Source of the DNA: Actinopolyspora mzabensis
GTDB lineage: Bacteria; Actinomycetota; Actinomycetes; Mycobacteriales; Pseudonocardiaceae
DNA: 64,000 nucleotides
Assembly: GCF_900101095.1 (NCBI RefSeq)
Contig: NZ_FNFM01000002.1
Span: forward strand, 186,001 to 250,000
Direction of reading: 5' to 3'
Shown: in pieces, positions 1-7,427 of the stretch
How positions within the stretch are numbered: the first letter of the stretch is position 1
How the letters are laid out: the number at the start of each line of letters is the position of its first letter
Notes under the pieces: generated by a model
Seen by the model: the letters and a program-made list of their open reading frames with translations, nothing else
What the model was told of the DNA's origin: nothing
Databases searched by the model: none
Translations under genes and position numbers: made by a program

Positions 1-548
1 ATGGACAGCGCCAGCCTGCCCGAGACTCCCTCGCAGGAGATGACCAGCGGCGCCCGATAGCTGACCTCGGCGCGTTCCGGTCCGGACTTGGCGTGCACCC
101 CGGTGATACGACCGGTTCGGTCGTCGGTGATGGCCTCGGTCACCGAAGTCCGCTGCACCAGCCTCGCTCCCGACTGCTGCGCGTGGCGTATCAGCAGATC
201 GTCGAAGTCGTTCCGGGGGCGGACGACCCCGTAGGGCGGGTACTCGGCCAGTTCCGGCCAGTCCAGTTCCAGCCGCACGCCGCCGCCGACCACCCGGAGG
301 CCCCGGTTGTGCAGCCAGCCCGCCTCCGGGCGGGTGTCCACCCCGAGGTCGATGAGTTCCTTGACCCCGCGCGGTGTGATGCCGTCGCCGCACACCTTCT
401 CCCTGGGGAAGGCGCTCTTCTCCAGGACGAGAACGTCCAGGCCCGCCTTGGCGAGGTAGGTGGCGGCGGTTGCCCCCGCCGGTCCCGCTCCGACGACGAT
501 GACCTCGGCGTCGTCGGTGGCCCGGCCTCGGATGGGGGTGGTTGTCAT
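1..548 (-). CDS. menJ: Geranylgeranyl reductase family FAD-dependent oxidoreductase, C-terminus off the window
   Basis: Only the N-terminal ~182 residues are here; the gene runs off the left edge. The protein opens MTTTPIRGRATDDAEVIVVG and carries the FAD dinucleotide-binding motif VGAGPAGATAA near residue 20, followed by the family's CGDGITPRGV segment. This family reduces isoprenoid double bonds; the M. tuberculosis relative MenJ (Rv0561c) saturates one bond of the menaquinone side chain. The divergent neighbour is menG and further men genes follow, which supports the MenJ assignment over a generic geranylgeranyl reductase. The ATG at 548-546 has an AGGAG ribosome site 6 nt upstream. The product is probably a peripheral membrane flavoprotein. 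Family assignment is firm; the substrate is inferred from context. Confidence 0.8.
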   Translation of the reverse strand, partial: MTTTPIRGRATDDAEVIVVGAGPAGATAATYLAKAGLDVLVLEKSAFPREKVCGDGITPRGVKELIDLGVDTRPEAGWLHNRGLRVVGGGVRLELDWPELAEYPPYGVVRPRNDFDDLLIRHAQQSGARLVQRTSVTEAITDDRTGRITGVHAKSGPERAEVSYRAPLVISCEGVSGRLALS

Positions 549-852
549 GGTGCTCCTTGTCCAGCCTTGCTGTTCGGATCGACGTCGTTCCCCTCCGATG
601 ATCCCGGCGGAACGCGCCGCCGCACCGCCCGAGCGACATCGGCGACCTTGTGAATAAGTTCACTAACGAGTCTAGGACGGACATCCCGCTCGATCGAGAC
701 ATCGCGAGCGAAAGAAATCGCGACCGCGGCGGAAGTAGCGCGGCGAACGCGGCTCGGGGCGGGAGGGGCCGCCGTCCGCCCGACACGGTCCGCCCGCCGC
801 GGTACCGGGCGCTGCCTCCTCCGGGGCACCCGGCTAGACCGTTCGGGCGCCT

Positions 853-870
853 CGATTTCTCGCGAAATCG
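853..870 (+). repeat. Dispersed hairpin repeat, copy 1
   Basis: CGATTTCTCGCGAAATCG: 7-nt arms CGATTTC/GAAATCG around a TCGC loop. It is identical to the copies at 906-923 and 62514-62531 and close to six others in the window, all between genes. Confidence 0.85.
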
Positions 871-905
871 CCGCCGCAGTGGGGCGGTGCGGCCCCGGCT
901 GCCGT

Positions 906-923
906 CGATTTCTCGCGAAATCG
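906..923 (+). repeat. Dispersed hairpin repeat, copy 2
   Basis: Exact second copy of the 18-mer at 853-870, same orientation, about 100 nt upstream of the menG start. Confidence 0.85.
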
Positions 924-1022
924 CCGAGTCGTCGATGCGGTACCGAACTCCCACCGCCCCCACGGGCCGAACCCCCGCCCGCGGAAGCCGAGTCGCCGGA
1001 CCCCCACTAGTAGGCTGCGGGT

Positions 1023-1712
1023 GTGTCTCGAGCCGGCCTGGACAGGAATCCCCGTGCGGTAGCCGCGATGTTCGACGGCGTCGCCCGTGGCTACGACCGC
1101 ACCAACACGGTGCTCTCCTTCGGGCTCGACCGCCACTGGCGGAACGCGACCCGTCGGGCACTCGCTCCCGCACCGGGAGAACGAATCCTGGACCTGGCCG
1201 CCGGAACCGGCGTTTCCACCGCCGAGTTCTCCCGCTCGGGCGCGTACTGCGTGGCCGCCGACTTCTCACTGGGGATGCTCGCCGCCGGTGGCCACCGGAA
1301 GCTGTCGATGGTGGCGGCCGACGCGCTTCGTCTCCCGTTCGCCGACGATGCGTTCGACGGGGCCACCATGCTTTTCGGGCTTCGGAATCTGGCCGACACC
1401 GAGGCCGGGCTGCGGGAGATGGCACGCGTGGTCCGCCCCGGTGGCAGGCTGGTGATCTGCGAGTTCTCCACCCCCACCTACAGGCCGTTGCGCGCCGCCT
1501 ACCGCAACCTCGCGTTGCGCGCGGTTCCACCGGTCGCACGGACCGTCGCCAGCAACCCGGACGCCTACGTCTACCTGGCCGAGTCGATCCTCGCCTGGCC
1601 CGACCAGCGGGAGCTCGCCGCCACGATCGCCCGCTCCGGCTGGTCCGAGGTGGCCTGGCGTGATCTCACCGGAGGAATCGTAGCCCTCCACCACGCCTGG
1701 AAACCTTACTGA
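1023..1712 (+). CDS. menG: Demethylmenaquinone methyltransferase
   Basis: 229-residue SAM-dependent methyltransferase of the UbiE/MenG family, catalysing the last step of menaquinone synthesis (C-methylation of demethylmenaquinone). The family signature [17 protein letters not shown] lies at residues 24-40, the SAM motif ILDLAAGTG at 55-63, and the C-terminal block [12 protein letters not shown]...WPDQ is also typical. Length matches bacterial MenG. The start is GTG; the ribosome site is weak. Clustering with menF, menD, menE and menA makes a menaquinone rather than ubiquinone role nearly certain. A short hairpin (GGGCGTG-G-CACGCCC, 1729-1743) just after the stop may be its terminator. Confidence 0.92.
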   Translation: MSRAGLDRNPRAVAAMFDGVARGYDRTNTVLSFGLDRHWRNATRRALAPAPGERILDLAAGTGVSTAEFSRSGAYCVAADFSLGMLAAGGHRKLSMVAADALRLPFADDAFDGATMLFGLRNLADTEAGLREMARVVRPGGRLVICEFSTPTYRPLRAAYRNLALRAVPPVARTVASNPDAYVYLAESILAWPDQRELAATIARSGWSEVAWRDLTGGIVALHHAWKPY

Positions 1713-1888
1713 CCGAACTCGTCCGGTGGGGCGTGGCACGCCCTGTGTGGAGACCAGCCGGACCGGGCGAACCCGCGCACCGCTCCGCACCCCGCACGTG
1801 AGCGAGCCGGGATTCTTGACCGGAGCATCGCCGCGCGGCCACGCGCAATTGGCCTGCCGGTTACCCATAGCGAGCACAATGGTGCGGT

Positions 1889-2728
1889 ATGAGTGTTTCG
1901 CCTCCCCCGAGGACCGGCCGTGCGGAGCAGGCGCTGATCTCACGCGCGTTGGAGACCGCGGGGCGGCTGGCCAACGAAGCGGCCGATGTCATCACGGCAA
2001 CGGCGGGACACGACACCCCACCCTCGGAGCCGGACTCCCCCTTCGACTGGGTCACCGATGTGGGCCGCACCCTCGAACGGCACACCCGGAGGATCCTGGC
2101 GGAGCACTTTCCGGGCATACCGGTGTACGGCGAGGAGTTCGACGCGGCCGCGTGGGGCGGGGGACAGGGCGATTTCCGCTGGGTGGTCGACCCGGTGGAC
2201 GGCACGGCGAACTACGTCGCCGGGGTGCCCTGGTGCGCCTACAGCCTGGCGATGCTCGACGCCCAGGGCCCCGTGGTCGGTGTGGTGGCCGACCCCTATC
2301 GGGCGCAGATATACGCGGCCGCCCGCGGTCGGGGGATGCGGGCGAACGGAAAACCGGTGCGGTTGACGGAGGCGCGCTCCCCCAGGGCGAGCATCGTATG
2401 CACCGAGTTCACCAGGTTCGGGCCCTGGCGGGGTATGGACAGGTTCATAGCCAACGCCGCGGCCGATCACGTGGGTGTCCGGGTTCTCGGCTCGCCCGCG
2501 CTGGCGATCACGCAGGTGGCGCTCGGGCAGGCGGTGGCCGCGGTGCTCCCCACCTACGGGGAGGGGGATGTGGCGGGCGCGCTGGCCCTCGCCGTGGAAT
2601 CCGGCGCCAACGTGCTGGACAGCTACGGAAGACCGGCGACACTGCCGCACGACGGCCTCCTGGTGGCCGCTCCCGGAGCCACCGAGACCGCGTTCGGGTG
2701 GTGGTTGCAGGCATCGGAACCGGGGTGA
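1889..2728 (+). CDS. Inositol monophosphatase family protein
   Basis: 279 residues of the Mg-dependent, Li-sensitive phosphatase superfamily (inositol monophosphatase, SuhB, histidinol-phosphatase HisN-like). Metal-binding motifs are visible: GEEF at 81-84 and DPVDGTANY at 101-109. The later motif appears as GDVAGALAL near residue 227, where the usual WD pair is changed to GD; the aspartate ligand is kept. The enzyme should hydrolyse a small sugar or polyol phosphate in the cytoplasm; the natural substrate cannot be told from sequence. It stands alone downstream of menG. Confidence 0.85.
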   Translation: MSVSPPPRTGRAEQALISRALETAGRLANEAADVITATAGHDTPPSEPDSPFDWVTDVGRTLERHTRRILAEHFPGIPVYGEEFDAAAWGGGQGDFRWVVDPVDGTANYVAGVPWCAYSLAMLDAQGPVVGVVADPYRAQIYAAARGRGMRANGKPVRLTEARSPRASIVCTEFTRFGPWRGMDRFIANAAADHVGVRVLGSPALAITQVALGQAVAAVLPTYGEGDVAGALALAVESGANVLDSYGRPATLPHDGLLVAAPGATETAFGWWLQASEPG

Positions 2729-2743
2729 GCAGTAGCCCGCCGT

Positions 2744-3388
2744 TCAGGCCCGCGCCTTCACCAGCGAGGACGTCTCGGGCGTGCCGCCCGAACCGGCTCG
2801 ACCTTCCAGGATCGCGGACATCGCGGGTAACAGGGGGAAGCGTTCCCGCAACGCGGCGATACGGCGTTGTGCGTGCTCCTGATCGACTCCCGCGGCCAGC
2901 TCGGCCACCACACCGCTCAGCTGATCTCCCAGCTCGGTGAACCGCGAGACCGCCACCACCACACCGTCCTGCAGCCTGCGGAGCGCCACCAGCCGTGTCG
3001 AATCGGCGGTGGCGACCGGGGACTCACCGGCGTCGAGCTCGCGGGCCAGCTGCACCAGCGTTCGGACCGTGGGCAGTTCGGCGTCCATGCGATAAACGAC
3101 CTGCCGCAATCCGCGCCGCACCGGTAGCGAGGAGACCGTGTCGGCGGCTCGAACCGCCCGGTGCACGGCCTGCTCGCAACGGTTGAGTTCGCACAGCCAC
3201 GCGTCGCGGTGCTCGGTCAACGCGTGTTCGAGCCCGGCACGGGGCTCGGTGCGGGTGCCCGCCGTGGTTTCCGGCGGCTCCTCGGGCACCGGGGGCGCGC
3301 TCGACGTACGTCGGGCCAACACCCCCAGGAGTACACCGAGCACACCGGCGGCCAACGCCACGATCAGGTGCGTCCAGAATCCGCCCAT
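2744..3388 (-). CDS. Hypothetical membrane-anchored protein
   Basis: 214 residues. One N-terminal transmembrane helix (LIVALAAGVLGVLLGVLA, about residues 8-25) is followed by a Pro/Glu-rich linker and a mostly helical, Arg/Glu-rich domain with repeated RR(L/G)xxxV segments that could form a coiled-coil bundle. I recognise no catalytic motif or family. It converges on the inositol-phosphatase-like gene with a 15-nt gap. It is probably an inner-membrane protein with a cytoplasmic helical domain. Confidence 0.7.
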   Translation of the reverse strand: MGGFWTHLIVALAAGVLGVLLGVLARRTSSAPPVPEEPPETTAGTRTEPRAGLEHALTEHRDAWLCELNRCEQAVHRAVRAADTVSSLPVRRGLRQVVYRMDAELPTVRTLVQLARELDAGESPVATADSTRLVALRRLQDGVVVAVSRFTELGDQLSGVVAELAAGVDQEHAQRRIAALRERFPLLPAMSAILEGRAGSGGTPETSSLVKARA

Positions 3389-3603
3389 TTCCCGCGGTGC
3401 CCTTCGCTCGAACTCCCCCTGGCCGTGTACCGGGCTTCCGCGCGACCGGAACGCTGGGAACGCTCCGCTGCCACGAGAACCCCGAGGCGCGCACTACGCC
3501 ACTCGGAGAGTGTGCCCGGCGAGCGGCCCGCTTCGCTTGGGGGAAAGTACTCAAATACCGATCGGCGGGGTTCCCGAGGGACGCTGGGGTTCCACGTGGG
3601 CTC

Positions 3604-4554
3604 TCATGCCTCGACCGTCTCGTACTGCCGCATCTCGGCGAGCAGGAACTCCAGCGCGGTGGTGTGCACGCCGGAGCGCCCCAGCGGCTCCGCGTCCTCG
3701 TGGAAGACCCGCGCGTCGGGCGGTTCCAGTCGCGCCACCGAGAGCACCTCGTCGAGCAACGCCGCCACTTCGGTACGCAGCCCGGTCGGATCCACCGCGA
3801 AACCGAGCTCGGCCAACCGGCGCTCCACGGGGTGCGGGACGAACAGTTCGCCGGTCATCGGCCAGACGCGGGCCAGTCCGGTGCTCATCCGCTCCCGCGA
3901 GGCCGACGTGCCGTCGCCGAGGCGGATAACCCACTGCGCGGCGTGATCGCGGTGGCCCCGCACTTCCGGCAGCGCCACCCGCGCGAGTTCCGCGAGCACC
4001 GGATCACGGCTGGCGACGAGCTTGCCGAACAGGGCGGTTCGCCAGGCCGCGCAGACCATCAGCCTGGCGATGGAGACGGCGAAGTCCCCACCCGCTCCGG
4101 GGCCGCAGTCGAGCTCGACGAGCCGAACGTTGCGAAACTCCTCCAAGCCCCGCTCGTGGGCGAGCAGATTCTCGTCGCGCCCGCTGTCCTCCACGGTCGC
4201 GGCGCGATGCAACAGCTCCCGGGCGTGGCCGAGCAACTCCAGCAAGATGCCGACCTGGACGCAGTCCTCCTCCAGGTCCGGGGAGTGCTGGCACCAACCG
4301 ACCTGACGTCGTGCCAGTACCAGAGCGTCGTCGCCCAACATCATGCAGTAGACCGAGAGGTCGGCCGCGGAAACATCGTCCGGAACGCCGCGGTCCGTCG
4401 AGGCCAGTGGGGTGCTCGCAGTCCGCACGGTCCAACGCTGCTGCTCACCGCGGGGGTTCGAAATGTTTTCGGGCGTGGTGGTGCCACCGCCCTCGCGAGC
4501 GCCCCGTCGCGTGGGGAACCACTGCGGTGCGTCGCCGATACCGGAAGTAACCAT
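3604..4554 (-). CDS. PaaC-like protein (phenylacetyl-CoA epoxidase subunit C family), orphan
   Basis: 316 residues from an ATG (4554-4552) preceded by GGGGAGGTGGCC, a strong ribosome site that outranks the longer reading frame reaching 4731. From about residue 65 it reads as the ferritin-like PaaC/PaaI family: LGDDALVLARR..W, then LEEDCVQVGILLELLGHARELLHRA and HRDHAAQWVIRLGDG. In known systems PaaC is the structural partner of the di-iron subunit PaaA in the PaaABCE epoxidase that starts phenylacetate breakdown. No paaA, B, D or E lies nearby, so this copy is isolated. An N-terminal extension of about 60 residues is low-complexity. The family call is good; the function of a lone copy is unknown. 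Confidence 0.75.
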   Translation of the reverse strand: MVTSGIGDAPQWFPTRRGAREGGGTTTPENISNPRGEQQRWTVRTASTPLASTDRGVPDDVSAADLSVYCMMLGDDALVLARRQVGWCQHSPDLEEDCVQVGILLELLGHARELLHRAATVEDSGRDENLLAHERGLEEFRNVRLVELDCGPGAGGDFAVSIARLMVCAAWRTALFGKLVASRDPVLAELARVALPEVRGHRDHAAQWVIRLGDGTSASRERMSTGLARVWPMTGELFVPHPVERRLAELGFAVDPTGLRTEVAALLDEVLSVARLEPPDARVFHEDAEPLGRSGVHTTALEFLLAEMRQYETVEA

Positions 4555-4629
4555 GGCCACCTCCCCTTCCGCCCGGTTCCCTCGGCTCCGGTCCCCTCGC
4601 ACCGGACCGCGGGATGCCACTTCGCCTGT

Positions 4630-4708
4630 CAGCGTTGGTTCGGCTGGCAGCGTTGGTTCGCCTGTCAGCGTTGGTTGGGCTGGCAGCACTGGTTCGGCTG
4701 TCAGCGCC
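4630..4708. repeat. 18-nt minisatellite (about 4.4 copies)
   Basis: Four imperfect tandem copies of an 18-nt unit (first copy CAGCGTTGGTTCGGCTGG, 4630-4647) plus a 7-nt partial unit. It lies in the leader of the PaaC-like gene, whose well-supported start is at 4554. Read in frame upstream of that start it would encode LTGEPTLPAEP-like hexapeptides, so a longer translated form cannot be excluded. Confidence 0.85.
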
Positions 4709-4812
4709 GGGTCACACCGCCATTCTCCCACCGCAACGCGATACCCCCAATAGAGTGACGGGCGGCTGCGGGCCTGCGGGCACGGCCGGGAGCTTCAATC
4801 GCTGCCAGAACT

Positions 4813-5325
4813 TCAAGAGCCGCCAGAACTTCGAGCGTCGACGGCGCGCCGTGTCAGCCAGTAAGCGGGCAGCACGATCGCCCACAGCACGGCCAGCGCG
4901 CTGCCGATCGGCAGGATCGCCACCGACATGTTCCTGCCACCCACGCGCACGAGATCCGGGTTCCCCCGGTCGAACTCGACGCTGACCAGCTGCCCCTCCT
5001 GCAACCCCACGGGGTAGAGCACGCCGTTCGGCGGGGTGTAGACCCGACCGCTGTCGGTGTTGAACCGGACCACGGTACGCAGGTAGGACTTCTCCACGAC
5101 CTCGGCGGAGGCGATGCCCATGTCCTGTTCGATGCTGCGGTCGTCGATGTGGCAGGCCAGCAGCAACGCCAGCCCCAGGGCGGTGAAGAACCCCCCCACC
5201 GCCAGCACCAGCAACGGCGCGAGGCGCCGGAACCCGCGGGGAAACCACCGCTTCCCCGGACGGTTGTCGGCGCTGTTCGGTTCCGCGGTGCCGACCGCCC
5301 GCTCCGGTTGCGTCTCGCCAGTCAC
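4813..5325 (-). CDS. DUF3592-type membrane protein
   Basis: 170 residues from a GTG at 5325-5323. Two transmembrane helices (LLVLAVGGFFTALGLALLLA near residue 38 and a second near the C-terminus, ILPIGSALAVLWAIVLPAY) flank an extracytoplasmic domain. That domain has the DUF3592-like pattern GxVYTPPNGVLYPVGLQEGQLVSVEFDRGNPDLVRV. Function unknown. The gene is divergent from menF across a 341-nt gap. Confidence 0.7.
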   Translation of the reverse strand: MTGETQPERAVGTAEPNSADNRPGKRWFPRGFRRLAPLLVLAVGGFFTALGLALLLACHIDDRSIEQDMGIASAEVVEKSYLRTVVRFNTDSGRVYTPPNGVLYPVGLQEGQLVSVEFDRGNPDLVRVGGRNMSVAILPIGSALAVLWAIVLPAYWLTRRAVDARSSGGS

Positions 5326-5666
5326 AACCGGTGATTGTAGTGCGCCCGACGAACCGGATCGCGAAACGACCCGTTCGGAGGGCCGGACGAGGCCCGCCTT
5401 CCCCGGCCGGAGGACCTGCCGTGCGGAGTGCCACCCGCTCGGACGAGATGATCGAAAACGCTGTTCCGAACCGGTCACCGGCTCGCCCGAGCGGGCGGTT
5501 CCCCGAGGCTCCCCGAACAGCAGGGCCGGAAGTCCCGTGCGCGCCACGCTTCGCGTCGCGACGCACGGTGCGCGTCTCCGGTGACCCCCGACACGTCCGA
5601 TGTGGTGGCGGGCACGCGCGAGACGGGTGTCACCCGACGGAGTCGCAGGACACCTACCCTCGAAAC
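5326..5666. other. Intergenic region between DUF3592 gene and menF
   Basis: 341 nt between divergent genes; it must contain both promoters. A longer reading frame runs through from 5331 into menF, but its composition and lack of homology-like features argue against translation upstream of 5667. I see no repeat family member here. Confidence 0.5.
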
Positions 5667-6953
5667 GTGGAGCACTTCCAGCAGAATCTGACTGTCCGCA
5701 CACGTAGGGTTCCGTCTCCAGAGGGACACTACGATCTTTTGGACCTGTTGCCCGAAGGGATATCACCCGATTCGGGGCCGCTTTGCTGGATGCGACACGG
5801 CGAAGGAGTGGTCGGCTGGGGGGAAGCGCTGCGCATCGAGACGGCGCGCAGCGAGCGGTTCGTGGCGGCGGACGAGCGATGGCAGCGACTCGCGGCGCGG
5901 ATGGAGGTCGACGACGAGGTGCAGCTGCCGGGAACCGGTCCGGTGGCGTTCGCCAGTATCGCCTTCGGCGACGACCCCGGTTCCTCGGTGCTGATAGTTC
6001 CCGAGGTCGTGATCGGGCAGCGCGGCGGGGTGCGTTGGGTCACCACCATCGGTGAGCACGACCGAAGACTCTCCCGTGCCGCTCCCGCGCGGGCCCCCGG
6101 CACCATCCGCTACAGCGACGGCGAGTTCCCCACCACGCGCTATCGGCAGGCGGTCGCCGAGGCGGTACGCCGGATGCGCGGCTCGCCCGAGCTGAGCAAG
6201 GTGGTCCTGGCGCACGATCTGCTGGCCACCACCTCGGAACCGCTGAGCTCCCGCTACCTGCTGGGCAACCTGGGTAGACGCTACCCCGGGTGCTGGACGT
6301 TCGCGGTTGACGGGCTGGTGGGGGCCACTCCGGAATTACTGTTGCAGCGCAACGGCAACGAGGTGAGTTCCCGGGTGCTCGCCGGGACGGCGTGGCCGCA
6401 CGAGGGGCGCACCCAGCAGCAGCTGATGTCGGAGTTGCTGGGCTCGGCCAAGAACCGCGGGGAACACACCTACGCGGTGCGTTCGCTGGCGAACGGGCTG
6501 GAACCGTTCTGCAAGGAGCTGGACGTGCCCACCAGTCCCGAGGTGCTGCGACTGCGCAACGTGATGCATCTGGCCTCGGACGTCTCCGGACGGCTGGACC
6601 CGATGCTCGCGCAGAACGGCCACGCCGGGCTGCTGCGACTGGTGCAGTCGGTGCATCCCACGGCCGCGGTCGGCGGGACACCCACCACGGGCGCGCTCGA
6701 ACTGATCGACGAGCTGGAGGAGATGAACCGGGAGCGCTACGCGGGGCCGGTCGGCTGGGTGGACGCCGACGGGAACGGGGAGTTCGGCATCGCGCTGCGC
6801 TGTGCGCGGCTCACCTGGCGCTCCGGCGAGGGCTCGCGGGCGCGGTTGTTCGCGGGCTGCGGTGTGGTGCCCGATTCCGATCCGGACACCGAGGTCACCG
6901 AGGCCGAGGCGAAACTGCTTCCCGTGCGGGAGGCGCTGGAAGGAGTGCGTTGA
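5667..6953 (+). CDS. menF: Isochorismate synthase
   Basis: 428 residues of the chorismate-binding family, converting chorismate to isochorismate, the entry step of menaquinone synthesis. Family blocks seen: GATPELLLQRNG, the LAGTAWPHEGRTQQQ segment, KNRGEHTYAVRSL, SVHPTAAVGGTPTTGAL and RYAGPVGWVDADGNGEFGIALRCA, then GCGVVPDSDPDTEVTEAEAKL at the C-terminus. These fit isochorismate synthases rather than anthranilate synthase. GTG 5667 was chosen because homology begins right after it. MenF is preferred over a siderophore EntC/DhbC role because menD, menE, menA and menG are close. Confidence 0.9.
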   Translation: MEHFQQNLTVRTRRVPSPEGHYDLLDLLPEGISPDSGPLCWMRHGEGVVGWGEALRIETARSERFVAADERWQRLAARMEVDDEVQLPGTGPVAFASIAFGDDPGSSVLIVPEVVIGQRGGVRWVTTIGEHDRRLSRAAPARAPGTIRYSDGEFPTTRYRQAVAEAVRRMRGSPELSKVVLAHDLLATTSEPLSSRYLLGNLGRRYPGCWTFAVDGLVGATPELLLQRNGNEVSSRVLAGTAWPHEGRTQQQLMSELLGSAKNRGEHTYAVRSLANGLEPFCKELDVPTSPEVLRLRNVMHLASDVSGRLDPMLAQNGHAGLLRLVQSVHPTAAVGGTPTTGALELIDELEEMNRERYAGPVGWVDADGNGEFGIALRCARLTWRSGEGSRARLFAGCGVVPDSDPDTEVTEAEAKLLPVREALEGVR

Positions 6954-6995
6954 GCGCGGTTGGTCGTCGACGCCGAGCTTCCTTCCGGAGGGTGT

Positions 6996-7196
6996 TCACT
7001 CGTGCTCGGTCGGGCACGCGGCGCGTAGTTTCCGCAGCACCGCGTCCACGTCGTCGGCAGCCGCTCGGGGATCCGCCCGGTAGGCGATGACCAGTTTCTC
7101 GGCCACACGTTCGGGATCCTCACCGTTCAGGAGATCGCGCAACACCCGGGCTCCGGTCGCGTTGAGCTCTCCGGACATCTCGTCGTGCAACAACAT
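6996..7196 (-). CDS. Small PqqD-like protein
   Basis: 66 residues from ATG 7196 (GGAGG 10 nt upstream). The sequence MLLHDEMSGELNATGARVL, then LLNGEDPERVAEKLVIAY and a C-terminal helix, resembles PqqD/MftB-type peptide-binding (RRE) proteins, whose core is 'vLN.tG..iw.lldg..t..ei...l...y'. Such proteins present a precursor peptide to a radical-SAM or other modifying enzyme, but none is visible here. It is shorter than usual (about 90 residues); an in-frame GTG at 7259 would add 21 residues but lacks a ribosome site. Moderate confidence in the fold, low in the role. Confidence 0.55.
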   Translation of the reverse strand: MLLHDEMSGELNATGARVLRDLLNGEDPERVAEKLVIAYRADPRAAADDVDAVLRKLRAACPTEHE

Positions 7197-7372
7197 CCTC
7201 TTCGGACCTCCACGAGCCCGCCCGGCCGACGATGCGGCTGCGCGAATCCTGGACTCCACACCGGACCGACCGGGTGCTTCCACTCGAACGCTAACGAGGT
7301 CTCCGGTTCCCGCAAAGCCGCCGCACCGGAATTCACGCGAAGGTACGACTCGCGCGGCTGTGGAACGCCACG

Positions 7373-7409
7373 AAAAATCGTCCCCGCTCACACCGGGCGA
7401 GCGGGGACG
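7373..7409 (-). terminator. Rho-independent terminator of the M1 aminopeptidase gene
   Basis: Perfect 11-bp stem CGTCCCCGCTC/GAGCGGGGACG (7379-7389 and 7399-7409) with a 9-nt loop. On the minus strand it is followed by ATTTTTCG. It begins 18 nt past the aminopeptidase stop. Confidence 0.85.
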
Positions 7410-7427
7410 GTGACGAGAGCGACCGGT

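Larger units (their letters stand above)
549..1022. other. Divergent intergenic region menJ/menG with two hairpin repeats
   Basis: This 474-nt gap separates two divergently transcribed menaquinone genes and must hold both promoters. I see no credible gene in it. It contains two copies of the dispersed hairpin repeat (853-870 and 906-923), 53 nt apart. No convincing -10/-35 pair could be fixed by eye. Confidence 0.6.

Noticed and set aside
853-923. ParB parS sites
   Set aside because: The palindrome differs from GTTTCACGTGAAAC at several central positions.
4555-4731. Longer PaaC-like protein starting at 4731
   Set aside because: A strong ribosome site precedes ATG 4554, and the extra part is the translated 18-nt minisatellite.
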